The translations under genes were made by a program, and so were the position numbers. Of a stretch of DNA of 35,748 bases, positions 8,614 to 18,017 are shown in pieces (within the stretch, counting starts at the first letter, position 1; each line of letters opens with the position of its first letter). The stretch is taken from NCBI GenBank assembly GCA_031265105.1, contig JAISDC010000238.1, positions 1 through 35,748 of the forward strand. Reading direction: 5' to 3'. The DNA comes from Verrucomicrobiales bacterium (lineage in GTDB: Bacteria; Verrucomicrobiota; Verrucomicrobiia; Methylacidiphilales; JAAUTS01). A model generated the notes under the pieces. The model worked only from the letters and a program-made list of their open reading frames with translations. It ran no database searches and was not told the DNA's origin.

Positions 8614-9936
8614 TTACAATCGGACTTGGCGACGGCGATAGATTGTCAGGCCGATCACGCCCAGGCCCGCGCCCAACAAGAACCAGGTGGACGGTTCCGG
8701 CACGGCGCTGGCGTTGAAGGTCAATTGACTCCCTTCTACGCTGAAGCTGCCTTGCAGGTCGGCGGACAGGTTGGTGGCGCTGAATTGGTCTTCGCTGATG
8801 GTGCCGCCGGTGACGGTCGCGTCGCTCCAGTCGAGTACTTGATAATTCCCGGTCTCGGTCAGGTTGCTGAAGTCGATGATGATGCCGTCGCCGATGGTGA
8901 TGCTGTCGGTGACCAGCAGTCCGTTGGTGTAACCGAGGATGGCACCACTGTCCAAGGTCAGGTTGTCCAAGGTACCGCCGCCGTGGAAGAGGGCGCCGGC
9001 GCCGAGGGTCAGGTTGATTTCGCTGTCGGCAGTGCGGGTGACGTTGCCGACGAGTTTGGTGCCCGCGTCGCTGAGGGTGATGCCAATGACCGCGCCGGTG
9101 GTGCCGCTGACGTTGCCGGTGATGACCGTGCCGTTGCTGCCGCTGAGGGTGAGCGTGGCGGCTTGGATGACGCGGATGTTGCCGGTGATGGTGTTGTGAT
9201 TCAGGTTCACCGTGGCGGTGCCGTTGGATCGGAAATCAAGCGCGTTCGCACCGGCACCAGTGACGCTGATGTTAGCGTCGGTCAGCGTCAGGGTAGAGGT
9301 ATTTAGGCTAGTGGTGATATTGATACACACGCCATGGGCGTCAATTCCCGTCGTCTCAATGTTCACGTTGCTTACCGTGCCACTGCCGGCCTCGAGGAAA
9401 ACAATCCCCGGCGCGCTGCGGCCTTTGGTGCTGATGTTGGCGCCGGTCAGCGTCAGGGTGGTGGCGGCAGCTTCCACCCGCACACCGTAGCTGCCATATC
9501 CTTCTGACTTAATGGTCACGTTGTTCAAGGTGCCGCTGCTGGCGTTGATGAGGTAAACCCCATGCCCGAAGCTGCCGCTGGTGGTGATGCTGCCGCCGGT
9601 GAGGGACAGGCTGGCACCGTTGTCAATATAGGCGCCATTGCCGATAGCGGTGTCGAGGGGGGTGGCAGCACTGTTGGTGGCGCTGAGGGTGATGTTGGTG
9701 CCGGTGTAGGTGACGCCGCTGGTGGTGACGTTCAGGGCCGACCGGGTGATGGTGTCGCTGTCGTCGTAGGATTTTCCCGACTCGGCGGTGTCTTGGGTGA
9801 TGTCGATGCTGGCGGCAAAGACATTCAACGCGGAGGCGCAAAGTAGCAACGCGCAAATACACGCGCGTTCCAGTGACTTTAGCGGAGCGGAACAAAGGGC
9901 GCCGAGGAGTAGGATTGATTTTAGTTTGGTATTCAT
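8614..9936 (-). CDS. Secreted repeat-rich (beta-helix-like) PEP-CTERM protein
   Basis: MNTKLKSILLL...SALNVFAAS signal peptide; C-terminus VPEPSTWFLLGAGLGVIGLTIYRRRQVRL; start moved in from 9987. Confidence 0.85.
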   Translation of the reverse strand: MNTKLKSILLLGALCSAPLKSLERACICALLLCASALNVFAASIDITQDTAESGKSYDDSDTITRSALNVTTSGVTYTGTNITLSATNSAATPLDTAIGNGAYIDNGASLSLTGGSITTSGSFGHGVYLINASSGTLNNVTIKSEGYGSYGVRVEAAATTLTLTGANISTKGRSAPGIVFLEAGSGTVSNVNIETTGIDAHGVCINITTSLNTSTLTLTDANISVTGAGANALDFRSNGTATVNLNHNTITGNIRVIQAATLTLSGSNGTVITGNVSGTTGAVIGITLSDAGTKLVGNVTRTADSEINLTLGAGALFHGGGTLDNLTLDSGAILGYTNGLLVTDSITIGDGIIIDFSNLTETGNYQVLDWSDATVTGGTISEDQFSATNLSADLQGSFSVEGSQLTFNASAVPEPSTWFLLGAGLGVIGLTIYRRRQVRL

Positions 9937-9979
9937 GTTGGTGGGTTCTATTGGGTTATTTCTGTTTGGTTGGTTGAAT

Positions 9980-10055
9980 GGCCACAAAAAACACAGAAAG
10001 CACAGAAAACAGCAGGTTTAACAAAGTTTTGTGTGTTCTGTGTTTTTTTGTGGCC
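9980..10055. repeat. Inverted repeat, ACACAGAAAGCACAG word family
   Basis: ggccacaaaaaacacagaaagcacag...gtgtgttctgtgtttttttgtggcc. Confidence 0.8.
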
Positions 10056-10177
10056 AATTTTGCTTCGGTTGGTTTGGACGCAAAAAAGGTACGCACCTTT
10101 CGGGAAAAAGTACGGATGAATCCGGGAACCCACCCCGTCTCCCCACTCCGCGCCGCTGACGCTGGCGAGTGGTATCC

Positions 10178-10490
10178 TACCACATGGGGAATGAAACGGG
10201 TAGATTTTGGCCGCGAAATTAGAAAATCAGGGCAAACTTCACGCCGTGAGCGCGTGAGCGCGTGAGCGCGTGAGCGCGTGAGCGCGTGAGCGCGTGAGCG
10301 CGTGAGCGCGTGAGCGCGGTGTACTTACGTTATGACTTATCTTGCTCATCTTCAGCGGGTTAGCGGGAGTTTACTTTGGCTTAGGCTACTAGGCTTTCTC
10401 GGTAGGTAGTAGGTAGTAGTTAGCAGTAGTTTTTCCCGATAACGGGATGGGATGATATGGAATCTGTCTGCCTGGCGCAAGGTTTTTTTT
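10178..10490 (-). promoter_or_regulatory. Conserved upstream module, copy 1
   Basis: Collinear similarity to 32305-32519: GATATGGAATCTGTC, TAAGTCATAA-GTAAGTACACC, 8-bp VNTR, TCTAATTTC, exact CATTCCCCATGTGGTA. Confidence 0.65.
10246..10317. repeat. Perfect tandem repeat, 9 x GTGAGCGC
   Basis: Nine uninterrupted 8-bp units. Confidence 0.95.
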
Positions 10491-10500
10491 AATTTTTTTT

Positions 10501-10579
10501 AACCACGGATGGACACTGATGAACACGGATAAAAAAACAATAAAAACAATCCGTGTTCATCGGTGTCCATCCGTGGTTA
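10501..10579. repeat. Inverted repeat, GGATGGACACTGATGAACACGGAT family
   Basis: 30-bp arms with one mismatch: aaccacggatggacactgatgaacacggat...atccgtgttcatcggtgtccatccgtggtt. Confidence 0.9.
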
Positions 10580-10731
10580 AACATCGTCACTGCCGGCAGC
10601 GCGGCGCGCAAGTCCCTCAAGGCCGCGCGGGCAACCGGCGAGCGTTGCGCCTGCGCGCCGCCGATGCATTCACGGTCGGCAAAGCAGTCCCAGAGAATTT
10701 CACCGAACGTCAAAATCGCGGGCACGCTCAT

Positions 10732-11568
10732 TTATTTTTTAAGTTTGGCGAGCGTTTCGTCCTTGATGTTCCAATAATCCGCCCAGGCGGCGGTCACACT
10801 GTCAGCGCGCAACAGCACGGTCTCGTCGTCCTGCCAGCGCACCGTCGTATTTTGCCGCAAACAATCCCGGTACGGCCCGGCAAACAAGGAGACGGTCAGC
10901 TTGATATCCGCGCCGAACAGCAAGGGCCTGGCCGTCGTCCCGTCTTGCGCCACGCGACGGGCCGCGTCATGAATCTCCTGTCGCACGGCGGCGCCGTTAC
11001 GGCAGCGCCCGCACTGCAACCCCATCCCGTCCTTGACCACCACGGTCGCCACGCCGGGAATCAGCGCGCTGGCTTCCTCCGCTCCGTGACGGTCGCCGAT
11101 GTACAGCGTCAGCGGGACGCCCGCTTCCCCGGCAATCGCCGCCTCCACGCCGATTTCCCCGACCAGGGTTCCGTTGATATGAATCGCTCGGATGTCCGGT
11201 TCGTAAGTGTGCGACAAAATCCCGTCCCGCACGCCGGTCATCGCGTGATAACCTTGCAATACCAGCCCGCTGACCGTGGCGTCCAAGCCGCCCGGCCAGT
11301 CTTTTCGATAAGGCGGCTTGCCGCGAATGACGGACGCCTGGCGCGGCAGCAAGGCCGGATCAATATTCAGCCCGTAATAATGCTCGTCATAAATTTCCAC
11401 ACCGTCAGCGCCGCCGTCCGCCAAACCGGACACCAGCGCGGTAAGTTCCTCGTGTAACCAGCGGCGGGCGCCCTCGTAAGTCGCCGTGCCCGGAATTACT
11501 TCCGACCAACTGACGACTCCGTAAAGTCCCTCCATATCCGAACGCACCGCGAATTTTTTAACAGTCAT
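10732..11568 (-). CDS. M55 family peptidase (DppA-like D-aminopeptidase)
   Basis: MTVKKFAVRSDMEGLYGVVSWSEV...ADGVEIYDEHYYG...MTGVRDGILSHTY; start at 11568. Confidence 0.8.
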   Translation of the reverse strand: MTVKKFAVRSDMEGLYGVVSWSEVIPGTATYEGARRWLHEELTALVSGLADGGADGVEIYDEHYYGLNIDPALLPRQASVIRGKPPYRKDWPGGLDATVSGLVLQGYHAMTGVRDGILSHTYEPDIRAIHINGTLVGEIGVEAAIAGEAGVPLTLYIGDRHGAEEASALIPGVATVVVKDGMGLQCGRCRNGAAVRQEIHDAARRVAQDGTTARPLLFGADIKLTVSLFAGPYRDCLRQNTTVRWQDDETVLLRADSVTAAWADYWNIKDETLAKLKK

Positions 11569-11734
11569 GCCGGAATTATGATTTGCCTGATAAATCAAGC
11601 AAACTGTTTTTACGAACAATTTATCAATTCCCCTTGACGGCGCGGCGTCGGGGGTGTCCAGCGTTCTCCGTTTCACGCTATCACCGGAAAATTTTGCATT
11701 TTGCTTTTCCAGCCGCGCCCTTAACATCGGTCGC

Positions 11735-12859
11735 ATGGGATTGCGAACACGCCAACAATGGGAACAAAAAGAACGCGACTGGCTGGCGCCCTACGCCCAG
11801 TTCAGCGGCGACAGCCTGGGCCGGCAACACGCCGAACCGCCGCATCCGTTCCGCCCGGAATATCAGCGCGACCGCGACCGCATCATCCACAGCTCGGCCT
11901 TTCGCCGCCTCGAATACAAAACCCAGGTCGTGCTCAGCGGCACCGGCGACCACTTCCGCACCCGGCTCACCCACACCATTGAAGTCGCCGCCATCTCCCG
12001 CACCGCCGCGCGCGCCCTCGCGCTCAATGAGGATTTGGCCGAGGCCATCGCCCTCGCGCACGACTTGGGCCACTCGCCCTTCGGTCACGCCGGCGAATAC
12101 ACGCTAAACCAGCTCATGAAAGACCACGGCGGCTTCGAGCACAACCGCCAGAGCTTGCGCGTGGTGGACGAACTGGAGATGAAATACCCCGAATTCAACG
12201 GCCTCAACCTCTCCTGGGAAACCCGCGAAGGCATCTCCAAGCACGTCGCCATCGCGTCCACCAACTACGCGCAACCCAGCCTGGAGGCCCAAATCGCTGA
12301 CAGTGCCGATGAAATTGCCTACTCCTGCAACGACCTGGACGACGCGCTGGAGCACTGCCTCATCGCCCCCGAAGAATTGAAGGACATCGTCCTCTGGAAC
12401 ATGCTGGCGGAGCGCGTGAACCAGCAGTACTCCAAGCTGGAATTCACCCGCCGCCGCCGCTACCTCGTCCGCTGCCTGATCGACCACCTGGTTGAAGACC
12501 TGTGCCAGCAATCCGTCGCCAACCTCGAAGCGGCCGGCATCCGGACCGCCCGCGACGCGCGGCAGACGCCACAGCGACTGATTGGCTTCTCCCCGGTCAC
12601 CCGCGCCAACCTCCAGAACCTGCGCGATTTCCTGCAGGAACACTTTTATTATCACCCCAGCATCAGCCGCGTCAACCAGCGCACCAGCATGGCGCTGCAA
12701 CGCCTGTTCGAGTTTTACTGCCAGCATCAGCGTCTCATCGGCCACCAGGCGGCGCTGCGCATCAAAAAGGAAGGCCCGGCCCGCGCCGTCTGCGATTATC
12801 TCTCCGGCATGACCGACGGGTACGCGCTAAAGATGTATGACAAATACGTTGGGAATTGA
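11735..12859 (+). CDS. dgt: dNTP triphosphohydrolase (dGTPase family, HD domain)
   Basis: FRRLEYKTQVVLSGTGDHFRTRLTHTIEVAAISRT...LAHDLGHSPFGHAGE. Confidence 0.93.
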   Translation: MGLRTRQQWEQKERDWLAPYAQFSGDSLGRQHAEPPHPFRPEYQRDRDRIIHSSAFRRLEYKTQVVLSGTGDHFRTRLTHTIEVAAISRTAARALALNEDLAEAIALAHDLGHSPFGHAGEYTLNQLMKDHGGFEHNRQSLRVVDELEMKYPEFNGLNLSWETREGISKHVAIASTNYAQPSLEAQIADSADEIAYSCNDLDDALEHCLIAPEELKDIVLWNMLAERVNQQYSKLEFTRRRRYLVRCLIDHLVEDLCQQSVANLEAAGIRTARDARQTPQRLIGFSPVTRANLQNLRDFLQEHFYYHPSISRVNQRTSMALQRLFEFYCQHQRLIGHQAALRIKKEGPARAVCDYLSGMTDGYALKMYDKYVGN

Positions 12860-12886
12860 TGATTTAGCTTAATTCTTAAATCCCTC

Positions 12887-13450
12887 ATGTCTTTTCGCGT
12901 CATCACCGGCAGCGCCGGGGGCTTGCGGCTCAAAGTGCCGCCGCAATTCCATTCCCGCCCCACCCAGGACCGGGTCAAGCAGGCGATTTTTTCCAGCCTC
13001 GGCGCGCGCGTGCCGGGGGCGCGGGTGCTCGATTTGTATGCCGGCACCGGCGCGCTGGGCATCGAGGCGCTCAGCCGCGGCGCTGACGGTGCGACGTTTG
13101 TCGAAAGCAGGGCGCCGTATTGCGCTACCATCAGCGAGAATCTGGCTTACTGCAAGCTCACCGGCAACGTCGTCCGGCAGGACGCGGCCGCGTTCGTGCA
13201 AGCGTGCGCGACGCAATTCGACCTCATCTTCGCCGACCCGCCTTACGCGAAAGAGCGCCGCGACCTCGCCGGCGACGAGGTGGTCCGCGCCATCGCGCCG
13301 TTGCTGGCCGCTGACGGTGTGCTGGTCTGGGAGCACGACCGCCGGAACGAATGGCGCTCACTGGCAGCGGGGCTGACCTTGTTGAAAACCGCCACCTACG
13401 GGGAAACGGCGGTGAGTTATTTAGGATTGAAGATTTTTAATAAACCCTAA
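12887..13450 (+). CDS. rsmD: 16S rRNA (guanine966-N2)-methyltransferase
   Basis: ITGSAGGLRLKVPP...RPTQDRVKQAIFSSLG...VLDLYAGTGALGIEALSRGA...DLIFADPPY. Confidence 0.92.
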   Translation: MSFRVITGSAGGLRLKVPPQFHSRPTQDRVKQAIFSSLGARVPGARVLDLYAGTGALGIEALSRGADGATFVESRAPYCATISENLAYCKLTGNVVRQDAAAFVQACATQFDLIFADPPYAKERRDLAGDEVVRAIAPLLAADGVLVWEHDRRNEWRSLAAGLTLLKTATYGETAVSYLGLKIFNKP

Positions 13451-14711
13451 AGCCCGCATATTCCCGTAACAGCCGATTCGACAACAACACGCTGAGCTTC
13501 ACCTCATCGCCCACATACTCGGTGGCCAGAATCTTCGCGTGGCGGTGCAGGCGGGCGACGGCCGCTGACGCTGACTGCGGCAATAACAACTCGACCACCT
13601 GCGTGCGGTCGGCCACCAGCCCCGCCATGCGGTGCAGCAACTCGTCCATCCCCTCGCCCGTTTTCACCGAGACACACACCGCGTCGGGGAACCGCGCCAG
13701 CAGCGCCTTCCGCTGGGCGACATCGTGCAATCGGTCGATTTTGTTCAACACGGTAATCGTGCGCTTGCGGTCCGCGCCCAGTTCCTCCAGCACCGTCAGC
13801 GTCGTTTGATAACACTCCGCCACCTGCGGATGACTGCCATCCAGCAGGTGCAGCAAAAAATCCGCCAGCACGGATTCCTCCAGCGTGGCCTTGAACGCCT
13901 CCACCAGCCGGTGCGGCAGCTTGCGCACGAAACCGACGGTGTCGGTCAGCAGCAGCGGCTGGTTGTTCGGCAGCGCGACGCGGCGGGTGGTGGTGTCCAG
14001 CGTGGCGAACAACTTGTCTTCCACCAGCACGTCGGCGCCGGTCAGGCGCTTCAGCAGCGAGGATTTGCCCGCGTTGGTATAGCCGACGATGGCGGCGTTC
14101 GGCACCGGCACCCGCTGGCGCTCCTTGCGCTGCGTGGCGCGGCGCTGATGCACCTCAACCAACTCGCGCTTCACCCGGTCGAGCTGCGCGCGCATCAGCC
14201 GGCGGTCGATTTCCAACTGCGTTTCCCCCTCGCCCTTGCCGCCGATGCCGCCCGCCTGCTGGCCGAAGTGACTCCACGCGCGGGTCAGGCGCGGCAGGGA
14301 ATATTCGAGCCGCGCCGCCTGCACCTGCAATTTCGCCTCGCGCGTGCGCGCCCGCCGGCCGAAAATATCCAGAATGACCTCCTGGCGGTCAATCACCGTG
14401 ATGCCGGCCAGCGTCTCCCAGTTGCGCTGCTGCGCGGGCGACAGTTCATTGTCAAAAATAATCACCTCGGCCTGATTGTCAGCGGCCTGCCGGCAGATTT
14501 CCTCCGCCTTGCCGCTGCCGGCGAACAACCGCGCCTGCGGCCGGCGGACCAACACTGTCATTTGGCCGACCACGGGGATGCCGAGGGTGGCGGTGAGTTC
14601 GCCCAACTCCGCCAGCAAACTCTCGGTGCCCGCCCGCTCGGCGGGGTCCGTGTACATGGCCACCAGCAGCGCCCGCTCGACCATTTTGGGCCGTTCCTTG
14701 ATTTCAAACAT
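13437..14711 (-). CDS. hflX: GTPase HflX
   Basis: GKGEGETQLEIDRR, VGYTNAGKSSLLKRLTGADV, DTVGFVRKLPHRLVEAFKATLEE. Confidence 0.94.
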   Translation of the reverse strand: MFEIKERPKMVERALLVAMYTDPAERAGTESLLAELGELTATLGIPVVGQMTVLVRRPQARLFAGSGKAEEICRQAADNQAEVIIFDNELSPAQQRNWETLAGITVIDRQEVILDIFGRRARTREAKLQVQAARLEYSLPRLTRAWSHFGQQAGGIGGKGEGETQLEIDRRLMRAQLDRVKRELVEVHQRRATQRKERQRVPVPNAAIVGYTNAGKSSLLKRLTGADVLVEDKLFATLDTTTRRVALPNNQPLLLTDTVGFVRKLPHRLVEAFKATLEESVLADFLLHLLDGSHPQVAECYQTTLTVLEELGADRKRTITVLNKIDRLHDVAQRKALLARFPDAVCVSVKTGEGMDELLHRMAGLVADRTQVVELLLPQSASAAVARLHRHAKILATEYVGDEVKLSVLLSNRLLREYAGFRVY

Positions 14712-14729
14712 GCGGACAAGATACCGGCC

Positions 14730-14791
14730 GGAGGATAAAGGATAAAGGATAAAGGGGCCGGATTCGTCCTTTATCCCCCGGCCATTATCCG
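14730..14791. repeat. Short-word inverted repeat (GGATAAA units)
   Basis: ggataaaggataaaggataaaggggccggattcgtcctttatcccccggccattatcc. Confidence 0.6.
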
Positions 14792-14797
14792 TTACGC

Positions 14798-15274
14798 TTG
14801 CCCATGATGAAATGTCCGGCTGAAGGATTGCCGCTGTTGCTGGCCTTGGCGTTGCTGGCCGCCTGCCGCCAGGCCAACCCGCCGCAACCGCTCGAATCCG
14901 CCACGCTGACGGTCGAACGGTTCACTGTCAGCGCGGAAATCGCCGACACGCCGCCGACCATGACCCGCGGCCTGATGTTTCGCGATGCGCTGCCGCCCGA
15001 CCACGGCATGTTGTTTGTGTTCGAGCGGCCCCGGCGGGCCAGTTTCTGGATGCGCAACACCAGGATTCCCCTGTCCGTCGCCTACCTCGACGCGGACGGG
15101 CGCATTCTGGAAATTCACGATTTATTCCCCCACGACGAAACTCCCGTCCCGTCCTACAGCGACCAAGTGGCCTACGCGCTGGAAATGAACCGGGGCTGGT
15201 TTGCGCGCCACGGCATCACCCCCGGCATGACCGTCAGCGGCGGCCCCATTCCCGCCCCGACCGCGGAACCGTGA
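14798..15274 (+). CDS. DUF192 family protein, probable lipoprotein
   Basis: LLALALLAAC lipobox; TRGLMFRDALPPDHGMLFVFERPRRASFWMRNTRIPLSVAYLDADGRI. Confidence 0.88.
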   Translation: MPMMKCPAEGLPLLLALALLAACRQANPPQPLESATLTVERFTVSAEIADTPPTMTRGLMFRDALPPDHGMLFVFERPRRASFWMRNTRIPLSVAYLDADGRILEIHDLFPHDETPVPSYSDQVAYALEMNRGWFARHGITPGMTVSGGPIPAPTAEP

Positions 15275-15299
15275 AAACCCGGCGCCCGGCGCGCCGGCG

Positions 15300-15911
15300 T
15301 CAGGCGTCGGGCGTGGGGCGCGACGGCACCAACACCACCCGCATCCCCGCCGCTTTGGCGCCCTCGATGCCGGGGATGGCGTCCTCAAAGACCAAACAAT
15401 CGGCCGGCGCGACGCGCATTAATTGCGCCGCGCGCAGGAACATGTCGGGCGCCGGCTTGCCGTGCGCGACCAGGTCGGGGGTGACGATGCGGTCCTGGAA
15501 AATCTCCGCCAGGCCGATGAGTTGCAACGTGCGCCGCACGATGTGGGGGAAGCCGCCGGAGGCGACGCTGACCGGCCGGCCGGCGGCCGCGGCGCGCCGG
15601 GCGAAGTCGCACACCGGCCGGATGGGTTCGACGCGCGTCAACAGCCGCTCGAAGAGCGCTTCCTTGTGCGCGGCGAGTTCCTCGCAGGCGTAGTCCGTGC
15701 CGTATTCCCGGTTGAGTTGGGCGATGATGCCGGCGGCGGCCACCCCGCCCAGGCGGTAAAACCGGTCCTCGGTGAAATCGAACGGCGCCCGGTAATCCTT
15801 GAACGCCCGCGCCCAGGCGCGGTAATGCGCCGGCATGGTATCGGCCAGCGTGCCGTCGCAATCGAAGATGTAACCGGCGAAGTCGCCGGGCGGGATGGTT
15901 AGTTGCAGCAT
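15300..15911 (-). CDS. HAD-superfamily hydrolase (beta-phosphoglucomutase-like)
   Basis: YIFDCDGTLADTMPAHYRAWARAF...VASGGFPHIVRRTL...LVFEDAIPGIEGAKAAGM. Confidence 0.9.
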   Translation of the reverse strand: MLQLTIPPGDFAGYIFDCDGTLADTMPAHYRAWARAFKDYRAPFDFTEDRFYRLGGVAAAGIIAQLNREYGTDYACEELAAHKEALFERLLTRVEPIRPVCDFARRAAAAGRPVSVASGGFPHIVRRTLQLIGLAEIFQDRIVTPDLVAHGKPAPDMFLRAAQLMRVAPADCLVFEDAIPGIEGAKAAGMRVVLVPSRPTPDA

Positions 15912-15923
15912 GTGTTGATTACA

Positions 15924-16037
15924 AATGACCGGCGGGGAGATGGCGATAGTTTTTTAAGTTTATTTGCCTGGCCGCGTCGCGCGGCCCCGCGCCGCCCCAG
16001 CCAACTTAAAAAACTGTCGTCCCCCGCCCGCCGGTTA
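15924..16037. repeat. Long imperfect inverted repeat in the divergent HAD/murI spacer
   Basis: accggcggggagatggcgatAGTTTTTTAAGTT...AACTTAAAAAACTgtcgtcccccgcccgccggtt. Confidence 0.7.
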
Positions 16038-16053
16038 TATAATGACCGGTCAT
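16038..16053 (+). promoter_or_regulatory. TATAAT -10-like box and palindrome ATGACCGGTCAT overlapping the murI start
   Basis: TATAAT at 16038-16043; perfect 12-bp palindrome 16042-16053; ATG at 16052. Confidence 0.5.
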
Positions 16054-16849
16054 GGACAACCGACCCCTGGGCATCTTCGATTCCGGCATCGGCGGGCTGA
16101 CCGTCGCGCGCGCGCTGCGCGAGTTATTGCCGCGCGAACGGTTAATCTACCTCGGCGACACGGCGCGCGTGCCCTACGGCAACAAATCACCCGGCACGAT
16201 TATCCGTTACGCGCGGGAAATCGCCCGCTTTCTGCTCGCCCGGCAGGTGAAGGGCCTCATCGTCGCCTGCAACACCGCCTCGGCCTACGCGCTGCGGACA
16301 CTCCAGGCGGAACTGCCCGTCCCGGTGTTCGGCGTCATCGCGCCCGGCGTCAGCGCCGCGCTGGCGGCGACGCGCAACAACCGCATCGGCATCATCGGCA
16401 CCACCGGCACGATTAACAGCCGGGCCTACCAGCAAGCGCTGCGGGCGCGGCGGCCGGGCCTGGCGCTGACGGCGCGCGCCGCGCCGCTGCTGGTGCCGTT
16501 GATTGAGGAAGGGTGGCTGCGCCATCCCGCCACCCGCGCGGTGCTGGCGGAATACACCGGGCGCTTCCGCCAGGCGCGCGTGGACACGCTGGTGCTGGCG
16601 TGCACGCATTACCCCTTGCTGAAGGAGTTGTTAACCGAACTGTTGGGGGACGCGGTCACGCTGGTGGATTCGGCCGAAACCTGCGCCCGCCAGGTGCGCG
16701 ACGCGCTGACGCGGGCGGACCAACTCCGCGCGACCCCGCGCCGGGCGCCGCTGGAAGTGTGCCTGACCGACCAGTCCGCGCATTTCAAGGCGGTGGGGGA
16801 ACGGTTCCTGCGCGAGCAATTGCGGCAGGTAAAGGTGGTGGCATTTTAG
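16052..16849 (+). CDS. murI: Glutamate racemase
   Basis: PLGIFDSGIGGLTVARAL, LIVACNTASAYAL, VDTLVLACTHYPLL. Confidence 0.95.
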   Translation: MDNRPLGIFDSGIGGLTVARALRELLPRERLIYLGDTARVPYGNKSPGTIIRYAREIARFLLARQVKGLIVACNTASAYALRTLQAELPVPVFGVIAPGVSAALAATRNNRIGIIGTTGTINSRAYQQALRARRPGLALTARAAPLLVPLIEEGWLRHPATRAVLAEYTGRFRQARVDTLVLACTHYPLLKELLTELLGDAVTLVDSAETCARQVRDALTRADQLRATPRRAPLEVCLTDQSAHFKAVGERFLREQLRQVKVVAF

Positions 16850-16931
16850 CTTCATTAACGCAAAGGCGCGAAGGAACAAAGGCGCAAAGTTTTTTTTTAC
16901 AGGGAGAGCATGGAGAACGTGGAGGTTGTTA
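16849..16931. repeat. CAAAGG-family repeat, one arm only
   Basis: agcttcattaacgcaaaggcgcgaaggaacaaaggcgcaaag...ggagagcatggag. Confidence 0.75.
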
Positions 16932-16947
16932 AAAAAACTGCGCCAGC

Positions 16948-17022
16948 CCTGGGAGCGCCGTCGTCCCCGACGGCTGGTTCACCTGCCAGGGTTAGTCTGC
17001 CGGCAAGATGCCGGCGCTCCCA
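16948..17022. repeat. CTGGGAGCGCCGG...CCGGCGCTCCCAG inverted-repeat element
   Basis: Related copies at 18443-18517, 18537-18650 and 18690-18745. Confidence 0.8.
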
Positions 17023-17048
17023 GTGATGCCGGCGCTCAGTTTACTTAA

Positions 17049-17166
17049 AGCTACATTAACGCAAAGGAACAAAGGAACAAAGGCGCAAAGTTTCTTTTGA
17101 TTGGTTGCTAATAAACAAAAAATCCTTCGCGCCTTTGTCCCTTTGCGCCTTTGCGTTAATGAAGCT
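17049..17166. repeat. CAAAGG-family inverted repeat
   Basis: agctacattaacgcaaaggaac...gcctttgcgttaatgaagct. Confidence 0.85.
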
Positions 17167-17173
17167 GGCTGCT

Positions 17174-17929
17174 TCAAACACTCTCGACGGTCAGGTGTTC
17201 GGTGCGGCGTTCGGTGACGATTAGTTTCTCGCTGGGCGCGCCGTAGGGCTGGTCTTTGACCAGGCCGCGGACTTGATATTCGCGGGTCTCCGGTTGGTCG
17301 GCGAGCGCTTGCGGGTCCGCCCACGGGAAGTGGGAGGCGATGTAGTTCGCGACTTTGCCACCGTTGATGCGCCGGTCGATGCTGAACATGCTGAAGCCGC
17401 CTTTGTGCAGGCGCAGTTCCAAATGTTGACCGTCGGCGGTTTTGTCGGCGCGCAATTGGAAGTCGTGATTCACCAAGTTGTCGCCGGGGGTGAGCGGGAC
17501 GAGGCCGCAGATGACATTGAGGTCGGCGGTCCATTTGGGGTCGGCCTGCAAGGCGGGGATGAGGACTTTGGTCAGCCAGGGGAGCAAGCCTTCGAGATAA
17601 ATCGTGGCGGTGCCGGTGAGCAGCGCGGTGCCGGCGGCATCCAGCTTGGGCATGGTGAGGCGGTTGGTGTAATTGCCGCGCGGGTAGCCCTCCATGAACT
17701 CGCGATAGGCGGCGGTCATGGCGGCGGAGAGGCGGCGCACGTCGAGCAGGGCGTCGTTGATTTTGACCAACTGCTCGCGCCGGGCATTGGCCTGGTCGAA
17801 CAGCTCCTTGGGGACGCTGGTGAAGGTGGCTTGGTTGTTATATACGTACTCCAGCAGGTTCAACGCCCAATGGTAGCGGGCGTCGGCGGTGGTGGGGACG
17901 TATGATGCGAATTGGTGGTGGGTATTCAT
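17174..17929 (-). CDS. Uncharacterised 251-aa protein, helical N-terminus and Fn3-like C-terminus; paired with 21-bp array 1
   Basis: Ends REYQVRGLVKDQPYGAPSEKLIVTER (Fn3 F/G-strand-like); AAGGA upstream of ATG; array immediately 5'. Confidence 0.7.
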   Translation of the reverse strand: MNTHHQFASYVPTTADARYHWALNLLEYVYNNQATFTSVPKELFDQANARREQLVKINDALLDVRRLSAAMTAAYREFMEGYPRGNYTNRLTMPKLDAAGTALLTGTATIYLEGLLPWLTKVLIPALQADPKWTADLNVICGLVPLTPGDNLVNHDFQLRADKTADGQHLELRLHKGGFSMFSIDRRINGGKVANYIASHFPWADPQALADQPETREYQVRGLVKDQPYGAPSEKLIVTERRTEHLTVESV

Positions 17930-18017
17930 AATTTAATCCTTTCGAGTAATAGCGTAAAGGGAACTGGCCGGCGCGTCAAGTGCGCTGGCAAATAAAAGTG
18001 GTGAGTTTTCCAGGCCA

